Shown piece after piece: positions 48,613 through 56,216 of a stretch of 64,000 bases of DNA; positions within the stretch are counted from its first letter, which is position 1; every line of letters starts with the position of its first letter. Where the stretch lies: positions 62,001-126,000 of the forward strand of contig NZ_JAEQND010000003.1 in assembly GCF_016722765.1 (NCBI RefSeq), read 5' to 3'. The notes beneath the pieces were generated by a model. The model saw nothing but the letters and a program-made list of their open reading frames with translations, was not told the origin of the DNA and did no database searches. The DNA is from Ramlibacter alkalitolerans (GTDB lineage: Bacteria > Pseudomonadota > Gammaproteobacteria > Burkholderiales > Burkholderiaceae_C). The position numbers and the translations under genes are program-made.

Positions 48613-49436
48613 GGCCGGGCGAACGCAAGCTGCGCCTGTGGCAGTTCGCGCTGCTGCTCGCGATGCTGGTGCTGTGGCACGCCATCTCGCGCAACGAGCA
48701 GAGCGCCTTCTTCCTCGGCGAGCCGGTGAAGGTGGCAGGCCGGATCTGGTCGTGGTTCCTGCCGGTGGAGGTTGCGGCCAACCCGCTGTTCCCCGACGGA
48801 CTGCCCGGGCGGGCGGACATCTATCCGCACCTGGGCGTGACGCTGCTGGAGACCGTGCTCGCGTTCGCGATCGGCACGGTGCTGGGTCTGGCGGTGGGCC
48901 TCTGGCTGGCGCTGGCGCCCACGGCCAGCGCGATCGTCGATCCCTACATCAAGGCCCTGAACTCGATGCCGCGCGTGATCCTGGCGCCGATCTTCTCGCT
49001 GTGGTTCGGCCTCGGCATCTGGAGCAAGGTGGCGCTGGCCGTCACGCTGGTGTTCTTCATCGTGTTCTTCAACGTGTACCAGGGCGTGCGCGAGGTCAGC
49101 CCGGTGGTGCTGGCCAACGCCCGCATGCTGGGCGCGAACCGCAAGCAGCTGCTGCAGAGCGTGTACCTGCCCAGTGCCACGAGCTGGGTGTTCTCCAGCC
49201 TGCACACCTCGGTGGGGCTGGCCTTCGTGGGCGCGGTGGTGGGGGAATACCTCGGCTCCGCGCGGGGCGTGGGCTACCTGATCCTGCAGGCGGAAGGCAC
49301 CTTCGACGTGAACACCGTGTTCGCGGGCATCGTGGTGCTCACGGCTTTCGCCCTGCTGCTCGACGCGCTGGTGGGCCGCATCGAGCGGCGGCTGATGAAG
49401 TGGCAGCCGCGGCAGGGCGAAACCGAAAAACTCTAG
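48609..49436 (+). CDS. ABC transporter permease, SsuC/TauC class
   Basis: The 275-aa inner-membrane subunit has six predicted membrane segments and the ATPase-docking loop ANARMLGANRKQLLQSVYLP followed by GLAFVGAVVGEYL. The start codon overlaps the ATPase stop (ATGA). Its TAG lies within CTAG shared with the convergent remnant of a minus-strand gene. Together with the two preceding genes it forms a complete importer. Confidence 0.93.
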   Translation: MRPGERKLRLWQFALLLAMLVLWHAISRNEQSAFFLGEPVKVAGRIWSWFLPVEVAANPLFPDGLPGRADIYPHLGVTLLETVLAFAIGTVLGLAVGLWLALAPTASAIVDPYIKALNSMPRVILAPIFSLWFGLGIWSKVALAVTLVFFIVFFNVYQGVREVSPVVLANARMLGANRKQLLQSVYLPSATSWVFSSLHTSVGLAFVGAVVGEYLGSARGVGYLILQAEGTFDVNTVFAGIVVLTAFALLLDALVGRIERRLMKWQPRQGETEKL

Positions 49437-49530
49437 CCGCGGCGCCGGTCGTATGGGTGGCGGTCGCGCTTGTTGGGAATGCGGCCGCCGTCGATGTCGA
49501 TGTCGCGGTCGCTGTGCGGCTCCTGCGGGC
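49433..49530 (-). pseudogene. 3' remnant of an Asp-rich thrombospondin-type-3-like gene
   Basis: The last 33 codons of this minus-strand frame read like the neighbouring calcium-binding-type proteins: SDRDIDIDGG, then RIPNKRDRHPYDRRRG and a stop. Third positions are GC-rich here but lose this bias upstream, where the frame enters a 111-bp inverted-repeat element (49579-49689). The only ATG upstream (49603) has no ribosome-binding site. I read this as a truncated paralogue of the gene at 49835-50290. It could also be a short ORF with an undetected start. Confidence 0.55.
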
Positions 49531-49578
49531 GTCGCAGGGGGGCAGCCCTCTCAAGCCCGCACGCTGCAGGACCAGGAC

Positions 49579-49689
49579 GGGTCCCTGTCCGACTCGGCGA
49601 CATAAAAGGGGGAGGCGCGGGCGCTTCGCCAGCTTCGCGCCAGTCTCTCAACCGCGCCGGAGGACAGTCGCAGAGGCGGACAGGGACCC
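49579..49689. mobile_element. 111-bp MITE-like element with 23-bp inverted repeats
   Basis: The left end (49579-49601, beginning GGGTCCCTGTCCG) and right end (49667-49689, ending CGGACAGGGACCC) are inverted copies with two mismatches in 23 bp. The interior has no ORF. No clear target-site duplication is seen. It lies exactly where the coding character of the truncated Asp-rich gene is lost, so it probably inserted into or rearranged that gene. Confidence 0.65.
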
Positions 49690-49784
49690 GGCATGGTCCG
49701 GTCCGGAGGCCGCCGCTACCCTACGGTCGCGGCACCGCGGAAGTACGAAGAGCCACCAAAGAGTCAGGGGCCCCACAGGCCCCT

Positions 49785-49814
49785 TGCAAGAAACAAGGGG
49801 CCCGCAGGCCCCTC
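49785..49814 (-). terminator. Terminator after the Asp-rich gene
   Basis: On the minus strand AGGGGCCTGCGGGCCCCT (49796-49813) is followed by TTGTTTCTTG. A second, similar G/C hairpin (about 49767-49785) lies just beyond, giving tandem terminators before the MITE-like element. Confidence 0.75.
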
Positions 49815-49834
49815 GAAGCTCGAACCACCGCGCC

Positions 49835-50290
49835 TCACGAGCGCCGCGGATTCATCGGAAAGCGGTCGCGGTTGTTGCGCACGCCGTCGCCATCGCGGTC
49901 GCGGTCATTGCGATTGCGGATCCCGTCGCGGTCGAAGTCGCCGTTGGGGCCCATGCGGTCCACGCGGGCGACACGGCGGGCGTCGAAGCGGTCGGGATGC
50001 GGGTCGCGCGCGTTGGCGATCCCGTCGCCGTCGCGGTCCCGGTCCGAGCGGTCCGCGATGCCGTCGTGGTCCATGTCGTGGCCGCGGACCCAGCGGGTCT
50101 TGTTGAAGACATTGGGATTCGGGTCGCTCTTGTTGGCAAAGCCGTCGCCGTCACGGTCGCTGTCATGGCGGTTCTGGATACCGTCGCGGTCCAGGTCGCC
50201 CCTCGGGTTCAGCTGCGCCGCGTGGGATACGGCACCGAACGTCATCAGCGAGGCAGCCACGAGGGCGCCCATCAAGGTCTTGTTGCGCAT
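49835..50290 (-). CDS. Exported protein with thrombospondin type 3-like Asp repeats
   Basis: The 151-aa product has a signal peptide (MRNKTLMGALVAASLMTFGA, cleavage near SHA). The mature chain is built almost entirely of DxDxDGxxNxxD calcium-binding-type repeats: DLDRDGIQNRHD, DSDRDGDGFANKSD, DMDHDGIADRSD, DRDRDGDGIANARD, DFDRDGIRNRND and DRDRDGDGVRNNRD. It ends RDRFPMNPRRS. AAGGAG lies 7 nt before the ATG. Calcium binding and a role at the cell surface are inferred from the repeats. The C-terminal RDRFPxNPxRS recurs in the gene at 50443-50874. Confidence 0.85.
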   Translation of the reverse strand: MRNKTLMGALVAASLMTFGAVSHAAQLNPRGDLDRDGIQNRHDSDRDGDGFANKSDPNPNVFNKTRWVRGHDMDHDGIADRSDRDRDGDGIANARDPHPDRFDARRVARVDRMGPNGDFDRDGIRNRNDRDRDGDGVRNNRDRFPMNPRRS

Positions 50291-50404
50291 GCGAAATCTC
50301 CTTTTCTGTATCCCTCCACCTTGGGGCCGCAGCAGCGGCGGGCCAAGGGCTGATGCGCTGTCAAGCGCGTCGGAAGCGTCCTAACCCGAACGGAACTGCG
50401 CAGG

Positions 50405-50426
50405 AAAAAGGGCCCCGAAGGGCCCT
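50405..50426 (-). terminator. Rho-independent terminator after the YXWGXW gene
   Basis: On the minus strand AGGGCCC-TTCG-GGGCCCT is followed by TTTTCCTG: a stable tetraloop hairpin with a T-run, 17 nt past the stop. Confidence 0.9.
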
Positions 50427-50442
50427 GGATCGCGGCGCAGCG

Positions 50443-50874
50443 TCAGCTGCGGTTCGGGTTGCGCGGGAAGCGGTCGCGGCGGTCCGGGATGCCGTCGCCG
50501 TCCCAGTCGCGGCCACGGGCCATGCGCTCGGCGCGGCGCTCCTCGCGGCGTTCCTCACGGGCGGCCTGGCGGCGCTCCCAGTTGTTGCCGACGAACACCC
50601 AGCTGCCGTCGCCACGCTGCACCCAGCGCGGCTCGCGGTACTCGTAGCCCACGCGCTCGCGCAGCCAGCTGCCTTCGACCCACGCGTATTCATTGCCGCG
50701 CCACTCGTAGTGGCCCGGTGCCCAGACCCAGCCGGAACGCGGGGCGGGAACGACCTCGTGGCGCGGTGCCGGCGGCGCCACCGAAACGACGGCGGTGTAC
50801 TGCGCCTGGGCGGCGGCGCCGAAGCCCATCAGCGCCGCGGCGAAGGCGGCAGCCAGAAGCGACTTGCGTTGCAT
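50443..50874 (-). CDS. Exported YXWGXW-repeat protein with an Asp-rich C-terminal tail
   Basis: From the ATG at 50874 the product is 143 aa with a signal peptide (MQRKSLLAAAFAAALMGFGA, cleavage near AQAQ). The middle contains Trp/Tyr/Gly strands of the BBP/YXWGXW type: SGWVWAPGHYEWRGNEYAW and YREPRWVQRGDGSWVFVG. A charged Arg/Glu helix (REERREERRAERMARGR) and one Asp repeat, DWDGDGIPDRRDRFPRNPNRS, finish it. The tail closely matches that of the neighbouring Asp-rich protein, so the two may share a partner or location. The function is unknown. Confidence 0.8.
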   Translation of the reverse strand: MQRKSLLAAAFAAALMGFGAAAQAQYTAVVSVAPPAPRHEVVPAPRSGWVWAPGHYEWRGNEYAWVEGSWLRERVGYEYREPRWVQRGDGSWVFVGNNWERRQAAREERREERRAERMARGRDWDGDGIPDRRDRFPRNPNRS

Positions 50875-51033
50875 GTGGAGACTCCCTGGTGAGTTGGAAT
50901 GACCACACTGTCGCGGAGCCGCGGCGCCCGCGGCATCAGCCTGCGGCGGCAGCAATCGTCGGAGTCGTCCTGCGCGAGGATCAGCCGGTTACAACGTGAC
51001 GCGGATGCTTCACCGAAGCGCCGCGACCCAGCC

Positions 51034-52611
51034 TCAGCGGCGCTTCTTCTTCGCCGGCGCGCCGTGCTTGTGCGGCATGGCGCGGCCATGCGCCTTGACC
51101 GGGGCGGCGGCGGCGGCGCGCGTGGACGTGCGCACCACGGCCCGGGCGGGAACGCGGACCTGCGCGCGCGTCACTGCGCGTACCGGCAGATGCAGCACCA
51201 GTTGCTGGCCCGGCTTGAGTGCCGCGGAAGCCGCGACGTGGTTCCATTCGGCGACCTGCGCCGGGCTGACCTTGTAGCGCCTGGCGACGCTGGCGATCGA
51301 ATCGCGCCGGCCGGCCTTGACGACGGTGCGCCGCGTCACGATCTCGGGTGCCAGGCTCAGCTGCGCGTTGTCGGCCACATGGCCCGCCACGTCGCTGGAG
51401 CTGCCGCTGCGGCGCGGCACGATCAGCACCGAGCCCGCCTTGATCAACATGCGCGGCGGGATGCTGTTCACCGCGCGCAGGTCGTTCTCGCCCATGCCGA
51501 CGCGGCGCGACGCTTCGGCCACGCTCATGGTCGAAGGCGCCGTCCAGGCCGTCCAGGTGGAGTACTTGCCTTCGCTGTGCTCCGCGAAATTGCGCTTGAA
51601 GACGGTGGCGTTGTCCCAGGGCAGCAGGATCTCCGGCGTGCCGGCCGCGAGGATCACCGGCCGATTGAGCTGCGGGTTCAGCGCCTTGAAGTCGTCCAGC
51701 TTCACGTCCGCCAGCCGCGCCGCCAGTTCCACGTCCATGTCACGCTGCAGCGTGACGGTCTGGAAGTAAGGGTGGTTGTTGATCAGGGGCAGGTCGGCGC
51801 TGAACTGCTCCGGCTCCGCGATGATGTTCTTGACGGCCTGCAGCTTCGGGACGTAGTTGCGCGTCTCGTCCGGCATCTTCAGGTCGGTGTAGGCGATGCC
51901 CAGGCCGGCGCGCTGGTTGCGCTGGATCGCGCGGCTCACGTTGCCTTCGCCCCAGTTGTACGCGGCCAGCGCCAGGTGCCAGTCGCCGAACATGCCATGG
52001 AGCTTCTGCAGGTAGTCGAGCGCGGCACGCGTGGACTCCAGCACCGAGCGGCGGTCGTCGCGGAAAACGTTCTGCTTCAGGTCGAAATCGCGGCCGGTCC
52101 CGGGCATGAACTGCCACATGCCGGCGGCGCGCGCGCTGGAGACGGCCTGCGGATTGAAGGCGCTCTCGATGAAGGGCAGCAGCGCCAGTTCCGTGGGCAT
52201 GTTGCGGCGCTCCAGTTCCTCGACGATGTGGAACAGGTACTTGCGCGAGCGGTCCGTCATGCGCTGCAGGTAGTCGGGGCGGGTGGCGTACCACTGCTCC
52301 TGCTGCCGTACCAGTTCGTTGTCCAGGTTCGGCATCTTGAAGCCGTCGCGGATGCGCGACCACAGGTCCGGCGGCGGCTCCAGGGCCGCCACGGGCTGCG
52401 AGCTCAGGTCCGAGCCCGTGAGCGCCGACAGGTTGCCCGAGGGGATCACCGCGGGTGCGCTGGGCGCGGCCTGCGCAAGCGGGGCGGCCTGCGCCGGCGG
52501 CTCCTTCTTCGCCGCACCGAGGTCGGACACGGGCGCGCCCGGCCCCGAGGTGGTGGCACAACCGGCAAGGGCCAGCATGGCGGAAAGCGCGAGCAACTTG
52601 TACTTCGTCAT
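51034..52611 (-). CDS. mltD: Membrane-bound lytic murein transglycosylase D
   Basis: MltD cleaves peptidoglycan glycan strands. From the ATG at 52611 the product is 525 aa. A lipoprotein signal (LLALSAMLALAGCATT, lipobox LAGC) anchors it. The SLT domain has the catalytic Glu in PFIESAFNPQAVS and then AAGMWQFMPGTG, with AAYNWGEGNV further on. Two LysM-like segments follow (about residues 345-390 and 420-470), and the C-terminus is basic and Ala-rich (GAPAKKKRR). The start overlaps the gloB stop by 4 nt (ATGA), so it is translated after gloB. Confidence 0.93.
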   Translation of the reverse strand: MTKYKLLALSAMLALAGCATTSGPGAPVSDLGAAKKEPPAQAAPLAQAAPSAPAVIPSGNLSALTGSDLSSQPVAALEPPPDLWSRIRDGFKMPNLDNELVRQQEQWYATRPDYLQRMTDRSRKYLFHIVEELERRNMPTELALLPFIESAFNPQAVSSARAAGMWQFMPGTGRDFDLKQNVFRDDRRSVLESTRAALDYLQKLHGMFGDWHLALAAYNWGEGNVSRAIQRNQRAGLGIAYTDLKMPDETRNYVPKLQAVKNIIAEPEQFSADLPLINNHPYFQTVTLQRDMDVELAARLADVKLDDFKALNPQLNRPVILAAGTPEILLPWDNATVFKRNFAEHSEGKYSTWTAWTAPSTMSVAEASRRVGMGENDLRAVNSIPPRMLIKAGSVLIVPRRSGSSSDVAGHVADNAQLSLAPEIVTRRTVVKAGRRDSIASVARRYKVSPAQVAEWNHVAASAALKPGQQLVLHLPVRAVTRAQVRVPARAVVRTSTRAAAAAPVKAHGRAMPHKHGAPAKKKRR

Positions 52612-53381
52612 CTGAACCCGTTCTTCCATTGGCGCAGGGCCGCGAACACCGCAACCGGATCTGCTTCGTCCGCCCCGTCGTGATCGTGGGCGGCCCGCGC
52701 GACGGCCGGAACGCCGGTACGCAGGAAGGGATTGATGCTGCGCTCCAGCCCGATGGTGGAAGGCAGCGTGGGCTCGCCACGCGAGCGCCGCTGCTCGCAT
52801 TGTTGCCGGTAATGCTCGAGCTGCACATTGTCAGGCTCGACGGTTGTGGCAAATTTCAGGTTTGAGAGTGTGTATTCGTGTGTACAACACACGCGGGTGC
52901 CGGCGGGCAGGGCCGCGAGCTTGCCGAGCGAATCCAGCATCTGCGCCGGCGTGCCTTCGAACAGGCGGCCGCAGCCGCCGGAAAAGAGCGTGTCGCCGCA
53001 GAACAGGAGCGGCGCGCCATCGACCTCTTCACAGAAGTACGCGATGTGGCCTGCCGTGTGGCCGGGGACGTCGAACACCTGGAAGGTCAGGCCCAGGGCC
53101 TGGATGCGGTCGCCTTCGGTGAGGCTTTGCAGCGGCGGCGGAATGCGTTCGCGGGCCGGGCCGAACACCCGCGCGCCGGTCGCGTCGCGCAGCGCATCGA
53201 GGCCGCCGATGTGATCGGCATGGTGATGCGTGACTAGAATCGCTTCCAGTTGCAGGCCGCGCCCGGCGAGGAAGTTGTGCACGGGGTCGGCGTCGCCTGG
53301 GTCGACGACCAGCGCCCGCTGTCCGTCGTGCAGCAGCCACAGGTAATTGTCCTGGAAGGCGGGCAGCGGGATCAAGTTCAT
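52608..53381 (-). CDS. gloB: Hydroxyacylglutathione hydrolase (glyoxalase II)
   Basis: GloB hydrolyses S-lactoylglutathione in methylglyoxal detoxification. The 257-aa metallo-beta-lactamase-fold protein has the binuclear metal motif THHHADHIGG, GHTAGHIAYF, the bridging Asp in CGDTLFSGGCGR and the CTHEYTLSNLKFA glutathione-binding region. Its ATG at 53381 overlaps (on the opposite strand) a possible ATG of the methyltransferase gene. A consensus TATAAT lies 10 bp upstream, so the leader is only a few nucleotides. Confidence 0.96.
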   Translation of the reverse strand: MNLIPLPAFQDNYLWLLHDGQRALVVDPGDADPVHNFLAGRGLQLEAILVTHHHADHIGGLDALRDATGARVFGPARERIPPPLQSLTEGDRIQALGLTFQVFDVPGHTAGHIAYFCEEVDGAPLLFCGDTLFSGGCGRLFEGTPAQMLDSLGKLAALPAGTRVCCTHEYTLSNLKFATTVEPDNVQLEHYRQQCEQRRSRGEPTLPSTIGLERSINPFLRTGVPAVARAAHDHDGADEADPVAVFAALRQWKNGFR

Positions 53382-53390
53382 GAGCGACGC

Positions 53391-53397
53391 GATTATA
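53391..53397. promoter_or_regulatory. Shared -10 region between gloB and the methyltransferase gene
   Basis: Minus-strand TATAAT (53392-53397) serves gloB; on the plus strand the same bases read GATTATA. Start codons lie within 10 bp on both sides, so both mRNAs would have almost no leader. The -35 regions are weak on both strands. Confidence 0.5.
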
Positions 53398-53400
53398 GGA

Positions 53401-54213
53401 ATGCACGACTGGTTCGAAACCCCGCCCGGCAGGTATCTGCTGGCGTGGGAGCGGGCCGAGTTCGATCGCGCCGTGGCCGACATCTTCGGCTACCACGCGC
53501 TGCAGGTGGGGCTGCCGGAGCTCGACGCGCTGCAGGCCAATCGCATGCCGCACAAGTGGCTGGCCCTGAGCGAGGCGAAGTCGCTGCAGTCCCCCGTGAA
53601 GCCGGACATCGTCACCAGCTTCAGCGCGCTACCCTTCGAGGAGAACAGCCTCGACCTGGTGGTGCTGCCGCATTCGCTGGAACTGAACGTCGATCCGCAC
53701 GCCACCCTGCGCGAGGTGGAGCGCGTGCTCGTGCCCGAGGGCAAGGTGGTGATCTGCTGCCTCAATCCGGCGAGCCTGTGGGGGCTGCGCCAGCGGCGCG
53801 CGCATCTCTATAGGCGCCTCGGCTTCGGCGAGCTCTACCTGCCGGACGCCGGCGACTTCATCGGCTACTGGCGCCTGCGCGACTGGCTGCGTCTCCTGAG
53901 TTTCGAGGTCGAGACCAGCAGCTTCGGCTGCTGGCGCCCGGCCTTCGCCAGCGAGAAATGGCTGGATCGCTTTGCCTGGATGGACGCGGTGGGGGAGCGC
54001 TCGTGGCCGATCTTCGGCGCGGCGTACTTCATCGTCGCCGTCAAGCGGGTGCGCGGCGTGACGCTGCTGTCGCCCGCCTGGAAACGCGCGAAGCGCCCCG
54101 CCAGGTCGCCCGTGCCGGTCACCAACCGCAGCCGGCGCGAACGGCGCGCCGGCGCGCTGCGCAGCGGCGCGTATTCCGAGCCGGAGCATCGGCAAGCGAC
54201 ACCCATCGAATGA
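53401..54213 (+). CDS. SAM-dependent methyltransferase-like protein
   Basis: The 270-aa product resembles class I (Methyltransf_11) proteins found beside rnhA and gloB in betaproteobacteria. The post-motif region [19 protein letters not shown] and [18 protein letters not shown] are recognisable, as is a Trp-rich C-terminal half. The glycine-rich SAM loop is degenerate: [15 protein letters not shown] stands where ExGxGxG is expected. The substrate is unknown. An ATG at 53380 would lengthen it by seven residues but would overlap the gloB start. The stop overlaps rnhA (ATGA). Confidence 0.8.
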   Translation: MHDWFETPPGRYLLAWERAEFDRAVADIFGYHALQVGLPELDALQANRMPHKWLALSEAKSLQSPVKPDIVTSFSALPFEENSLDLVVLPHSLELNVDPHATLREVERVLVPEGKVVICCLNPASLWGLRQRRAHLYRRLGFGELYLPDAGDFIGYWRLRDWLRLLSFEVETSSFGCWRPAFASEKWLDRFAWMDAVGERSWPIFGAAYFIVAVKRVRGVTLLSPAWKRAKRPARSPVPVTNRSRRERRAGALRSGAYSEPEHRQATPIE

Positions 54214-54656
54214 ACCAGATCGAGATCTACACGGACGGGGCGTGCAAGGGCAATCCCGGTCCGGGGGGCTGGGGCGTGCTCCTGCGCTCCGGGGCCACCG
54301 AGAAGGAACTGTATGGCGGTGAGGCCAGCACCACCAACAACCGCATGGAGCTGATGGCGGTGATCCAGGCGCTGGAGGCGCTCAAGAGGCCGTGCGCCGT
54401 CACGCTCTACCTCGACAGCCAGTACGTCCTCAAGGGGATCACCGAATGGTTGCCCGGCTGGAAGGCCAAGGGCTGGAAGACGGCCAGCAAGCAGCCGGTG
54501 AAGAACCAGGAGCTCTGGCAGCGGCTGGACGAACTGGTCACCCGCAGCGGGCACGTGGTGGACTGGCGCTGGGTGCGCGGCCACAACGGCCATCCCGGCA
54601 ACGAACGGGCCGATGCGCTGGCGAACATGGGGGTGCAGAGCGTCCAGCGCCGGTGA
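54210..54656 (+). CDS. rnhA: Ribonuclease HI
   Basis: RNase HI degrades the RNA of RNA-DNA hybrids. The 148-aa product has the four catalytic acids in [40 protein letters not shown] and [11 protein letters not shown], plus the basic [20 protein letters not shown] handle and the His loop [10 protein letters not shown]. The start codon overlaps the methyltransferase stop. A small GC hairpin (54657-54675) follows the stop. Confidence 0.98.
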   Translation: MNQIEIYTDGACKGNPGPGGWGVLLRSGATEKELYGGEASTTNNRMELMAVIQALEALKRPCAVTLYLDSQYVLKGITEWLPGWKAKGWKTASKQPVKNQELWQRLDELVTRSGHVVDWRWVRGHNGHPGNERADALANMGVQSVQRR

Positions 54657-54737
54657 CCGGCCGTCCGCCGGCTTTGTAAAGCAGCGGTAAAACGACCGAA
54701 CGCACGCCCCGGCATGCGAGTCTCAGGGGAGGTGCCG

Positions 54738-54842
54738 ATGCTGATCAGCGAACCTGCTGTTACATTGCGTCGTCAGCCGCCAGGAAGGCGGCAGCGCGAG
54801 TGCGCACCAGCATTTTCCGTGGATCAGCTCACATGGCCTTGA
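54738..54842 (+). CDS. Putative 34-aa leader peptide coupled to the efflux adaptor gene
   Basis: This ORF has the best ribosome-binding site in the rnhA-efflux gap (GGGGAGG, 5 nt before the ATG). It encodes a short peptide beginning MLISEPAVTLRRQPPGRRQR and ending DQLTWP. Its stop (54840-54842) lies 5 nt past the ATG of the adaptor gene (54833), which itself has no good ribosome-binding site. The layout suggests translational coupling or a regulatory leader peptide. The Pro-Pro-Gly within an Arg-rich context is a known kind of stall sequence. It is unproven that the ORF is translated. Confidence 0.45.
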   Translation: MLISEPAVTLRRQPPGRRQRECAPAFSVDQLTWP

Positions 54843-56200
54843 AGTCCCTGCATACCGCTGTCGCGGCGGTCGTGATCGCCTCTGCGTCCGGCGCCGCGTG
54901 GTGGTACCAGCAACCGCACCGCGCTAAAGAGGCCGGCACCGAAACGACCCGGCCGGGCGCTGCGGCCGCGAGCGGCGCACCGGCGAACGGTCCCGCCCGG
55001 GCGCCTTCGGTGGAGGTCGCACGGGTGGAGGCGCAACGCATCAGCGACGACGCCCAGGCGGTGGGCAGCCTGCGCTCGCGCCAGAGCGTCATTCTGCGGC
55101 CTGAAGTCTCCGGCCGGGTGACGCAGATCAACTTCCGTGATGCCGACCGGGTGCGCCGCGGGCAGGTGCTGGTCCAGCTCGACGACCAGCTGCCGCGCGC
55201 GCAGCTGCAGCAGGCGCAGGCCGAACTCTCCATCGCGCGCGCCAACCACAAGCGCAACGAGGAGCTGGTGGAAGAGAAGTTCATCGCGCAGCGCGCGGTG
55301 GACGAAAGCGCGGCCAACCTGCAGGTCGCCGAAGCCAAGCTGGAACTCGCCAAGGCCACGCTGGCGCGCCTGAAGATCGTCGCGCCCTTCGACGGCGTGG
55401 CGGGCATCCGCAACATCAGCGTGGGCGACTACCTGAAGGACGGCGCGGACATCGTGAACATCGAGGACCTCGATGCGATGTACGTCGACTTCCGCCTGCC
55501 GGAGCGCTACCAGGCCAAGGTGCGGCCGGGGCAGGTCGCGCTGGTCGATTTCGATGCGCTGCCGGGCCGGCGCTTCAGCGCACTGATCCAGGCCGTGGAC
55601 CCGCTGCTGGACGCGAACGGCCGTTCGGTGGGCGTGCGCGGTTGCATGGACAACCGCAATCTCGACCTGCGCCCGGGCATGTTCGCGCGCGTGACGCCCG
55701 TGTTCGGCATGCGCGACGACGCGCGGGTCATCCCCGAGGAAGCCATCGTGCCGCAAGGCGGCCGCCAGTTCGTCTACCGGCTCGCCCCGGGGCCCGATGC
55801 CGAGACGCGTCGCGCGCAGCGCGTCGAGGTCAAGGTGGGCATCCGCCAGCCGGGCAAGGTGGAGATCACCGAGGGCCTGAACACCGGCGACCTCGTCGTC
55901 ACCACCGGGCAGCAGCGGATCAAGGAGGACGGCATGGCCGTGCACGTCCTCGACCTCGCCGGCCGCGGCGGCAACGCGGCGGGTGGGCCGGTGGCCGGAG
56001 CCGCTGGCGGCACCCAAGCCGGCGCGCGCAACGCGCCGGTCCAGTACGAGATGGTGCCGCTGCGCCCCGGCAATCCCTGCGGCCATGTGGCGAACGCCAC
56101 GACGCGGCCCGCGGCCCAGCCGCGCCCTGCCCAGGCGCCCGTGCGCCCGGCCGCGCCGCTGCCGCGTCCGGAAGCCAAGCGCGCTTCCGTCGCCGGCTGA
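54833..56200 (+). CDS. RND efflux periplasmic adaptor (membrane fusion protein)
   Basis: This adaptor links an inner-membrane RND pump to an outer-membrane channel. From the ATG at 54833 it has 455 aa. One N-terminal hydrophobic segment (AVAAVVIASASGAAW) acts as anchor or signal. The lipoyl half-motifs (SVILRPEVSGRVTQINF and LARLKIVAPFDGVAGI) flank an alpha-hairpin (about residues 115-175), and beta-barrel and membrane-proximal domains follow. The last 80 residues are Ala/Pro-rich and low in complexity, beyond the usual family length (about 370-400). The RND gene starts 16 nt later. Confidence 0.92.
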   Translation: MALKSLHTAVAAVVIASASGAAWWYQQPHRAKEAGTETTRPGAAAASGAPANGPARAPSVEVARVEAQRISDDAQAVGSLRSRQSVILRPEVSGRVTQINFRDADRVRRGQVLVQLDDQLPRAQLQQAQAELSIARANHKRNEELVEEKFIAQRAVDESAANLQVAEAKLELAKATLARLKIVAPFDGVAGIRNISVGDYLKDGADIVNIEDLDAMYVDFRLPERYQAKVRPGQVALVDFDALPGRRFSALIQAVDPLLDANGRSVGVRGCMDNRNLDLRPGMFARVTPVFGMRDDARVIPEEAIVPQGGRQFVYRLAPGPDAETRRAQRVEVKVGIRQPGKVEITEGLNTGDLVVTTGQQRIKEDGMAVHVLDLAGRGGNAAGGPVAGAAGGTQAGARNAPVQYEMVPLRPGNPCGHVANATTRPAAQPRPAQAPVRPAAPLPRPEAKRASVAG

Positions 56201-56216
56201 GCGCCAGGAGCTTTCC

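Noticed and set aside
49835..50290. Repeated GGTCGCGG-type words that look at first like a direct-repeat (CRISPR-like) array
   Set aside because: They are the codons of Asp-Gly repeats in the thrombospondin-type-3-like protein. Spacing is irregular, and there are no conserved repeats with unique spacers and no cas genes.
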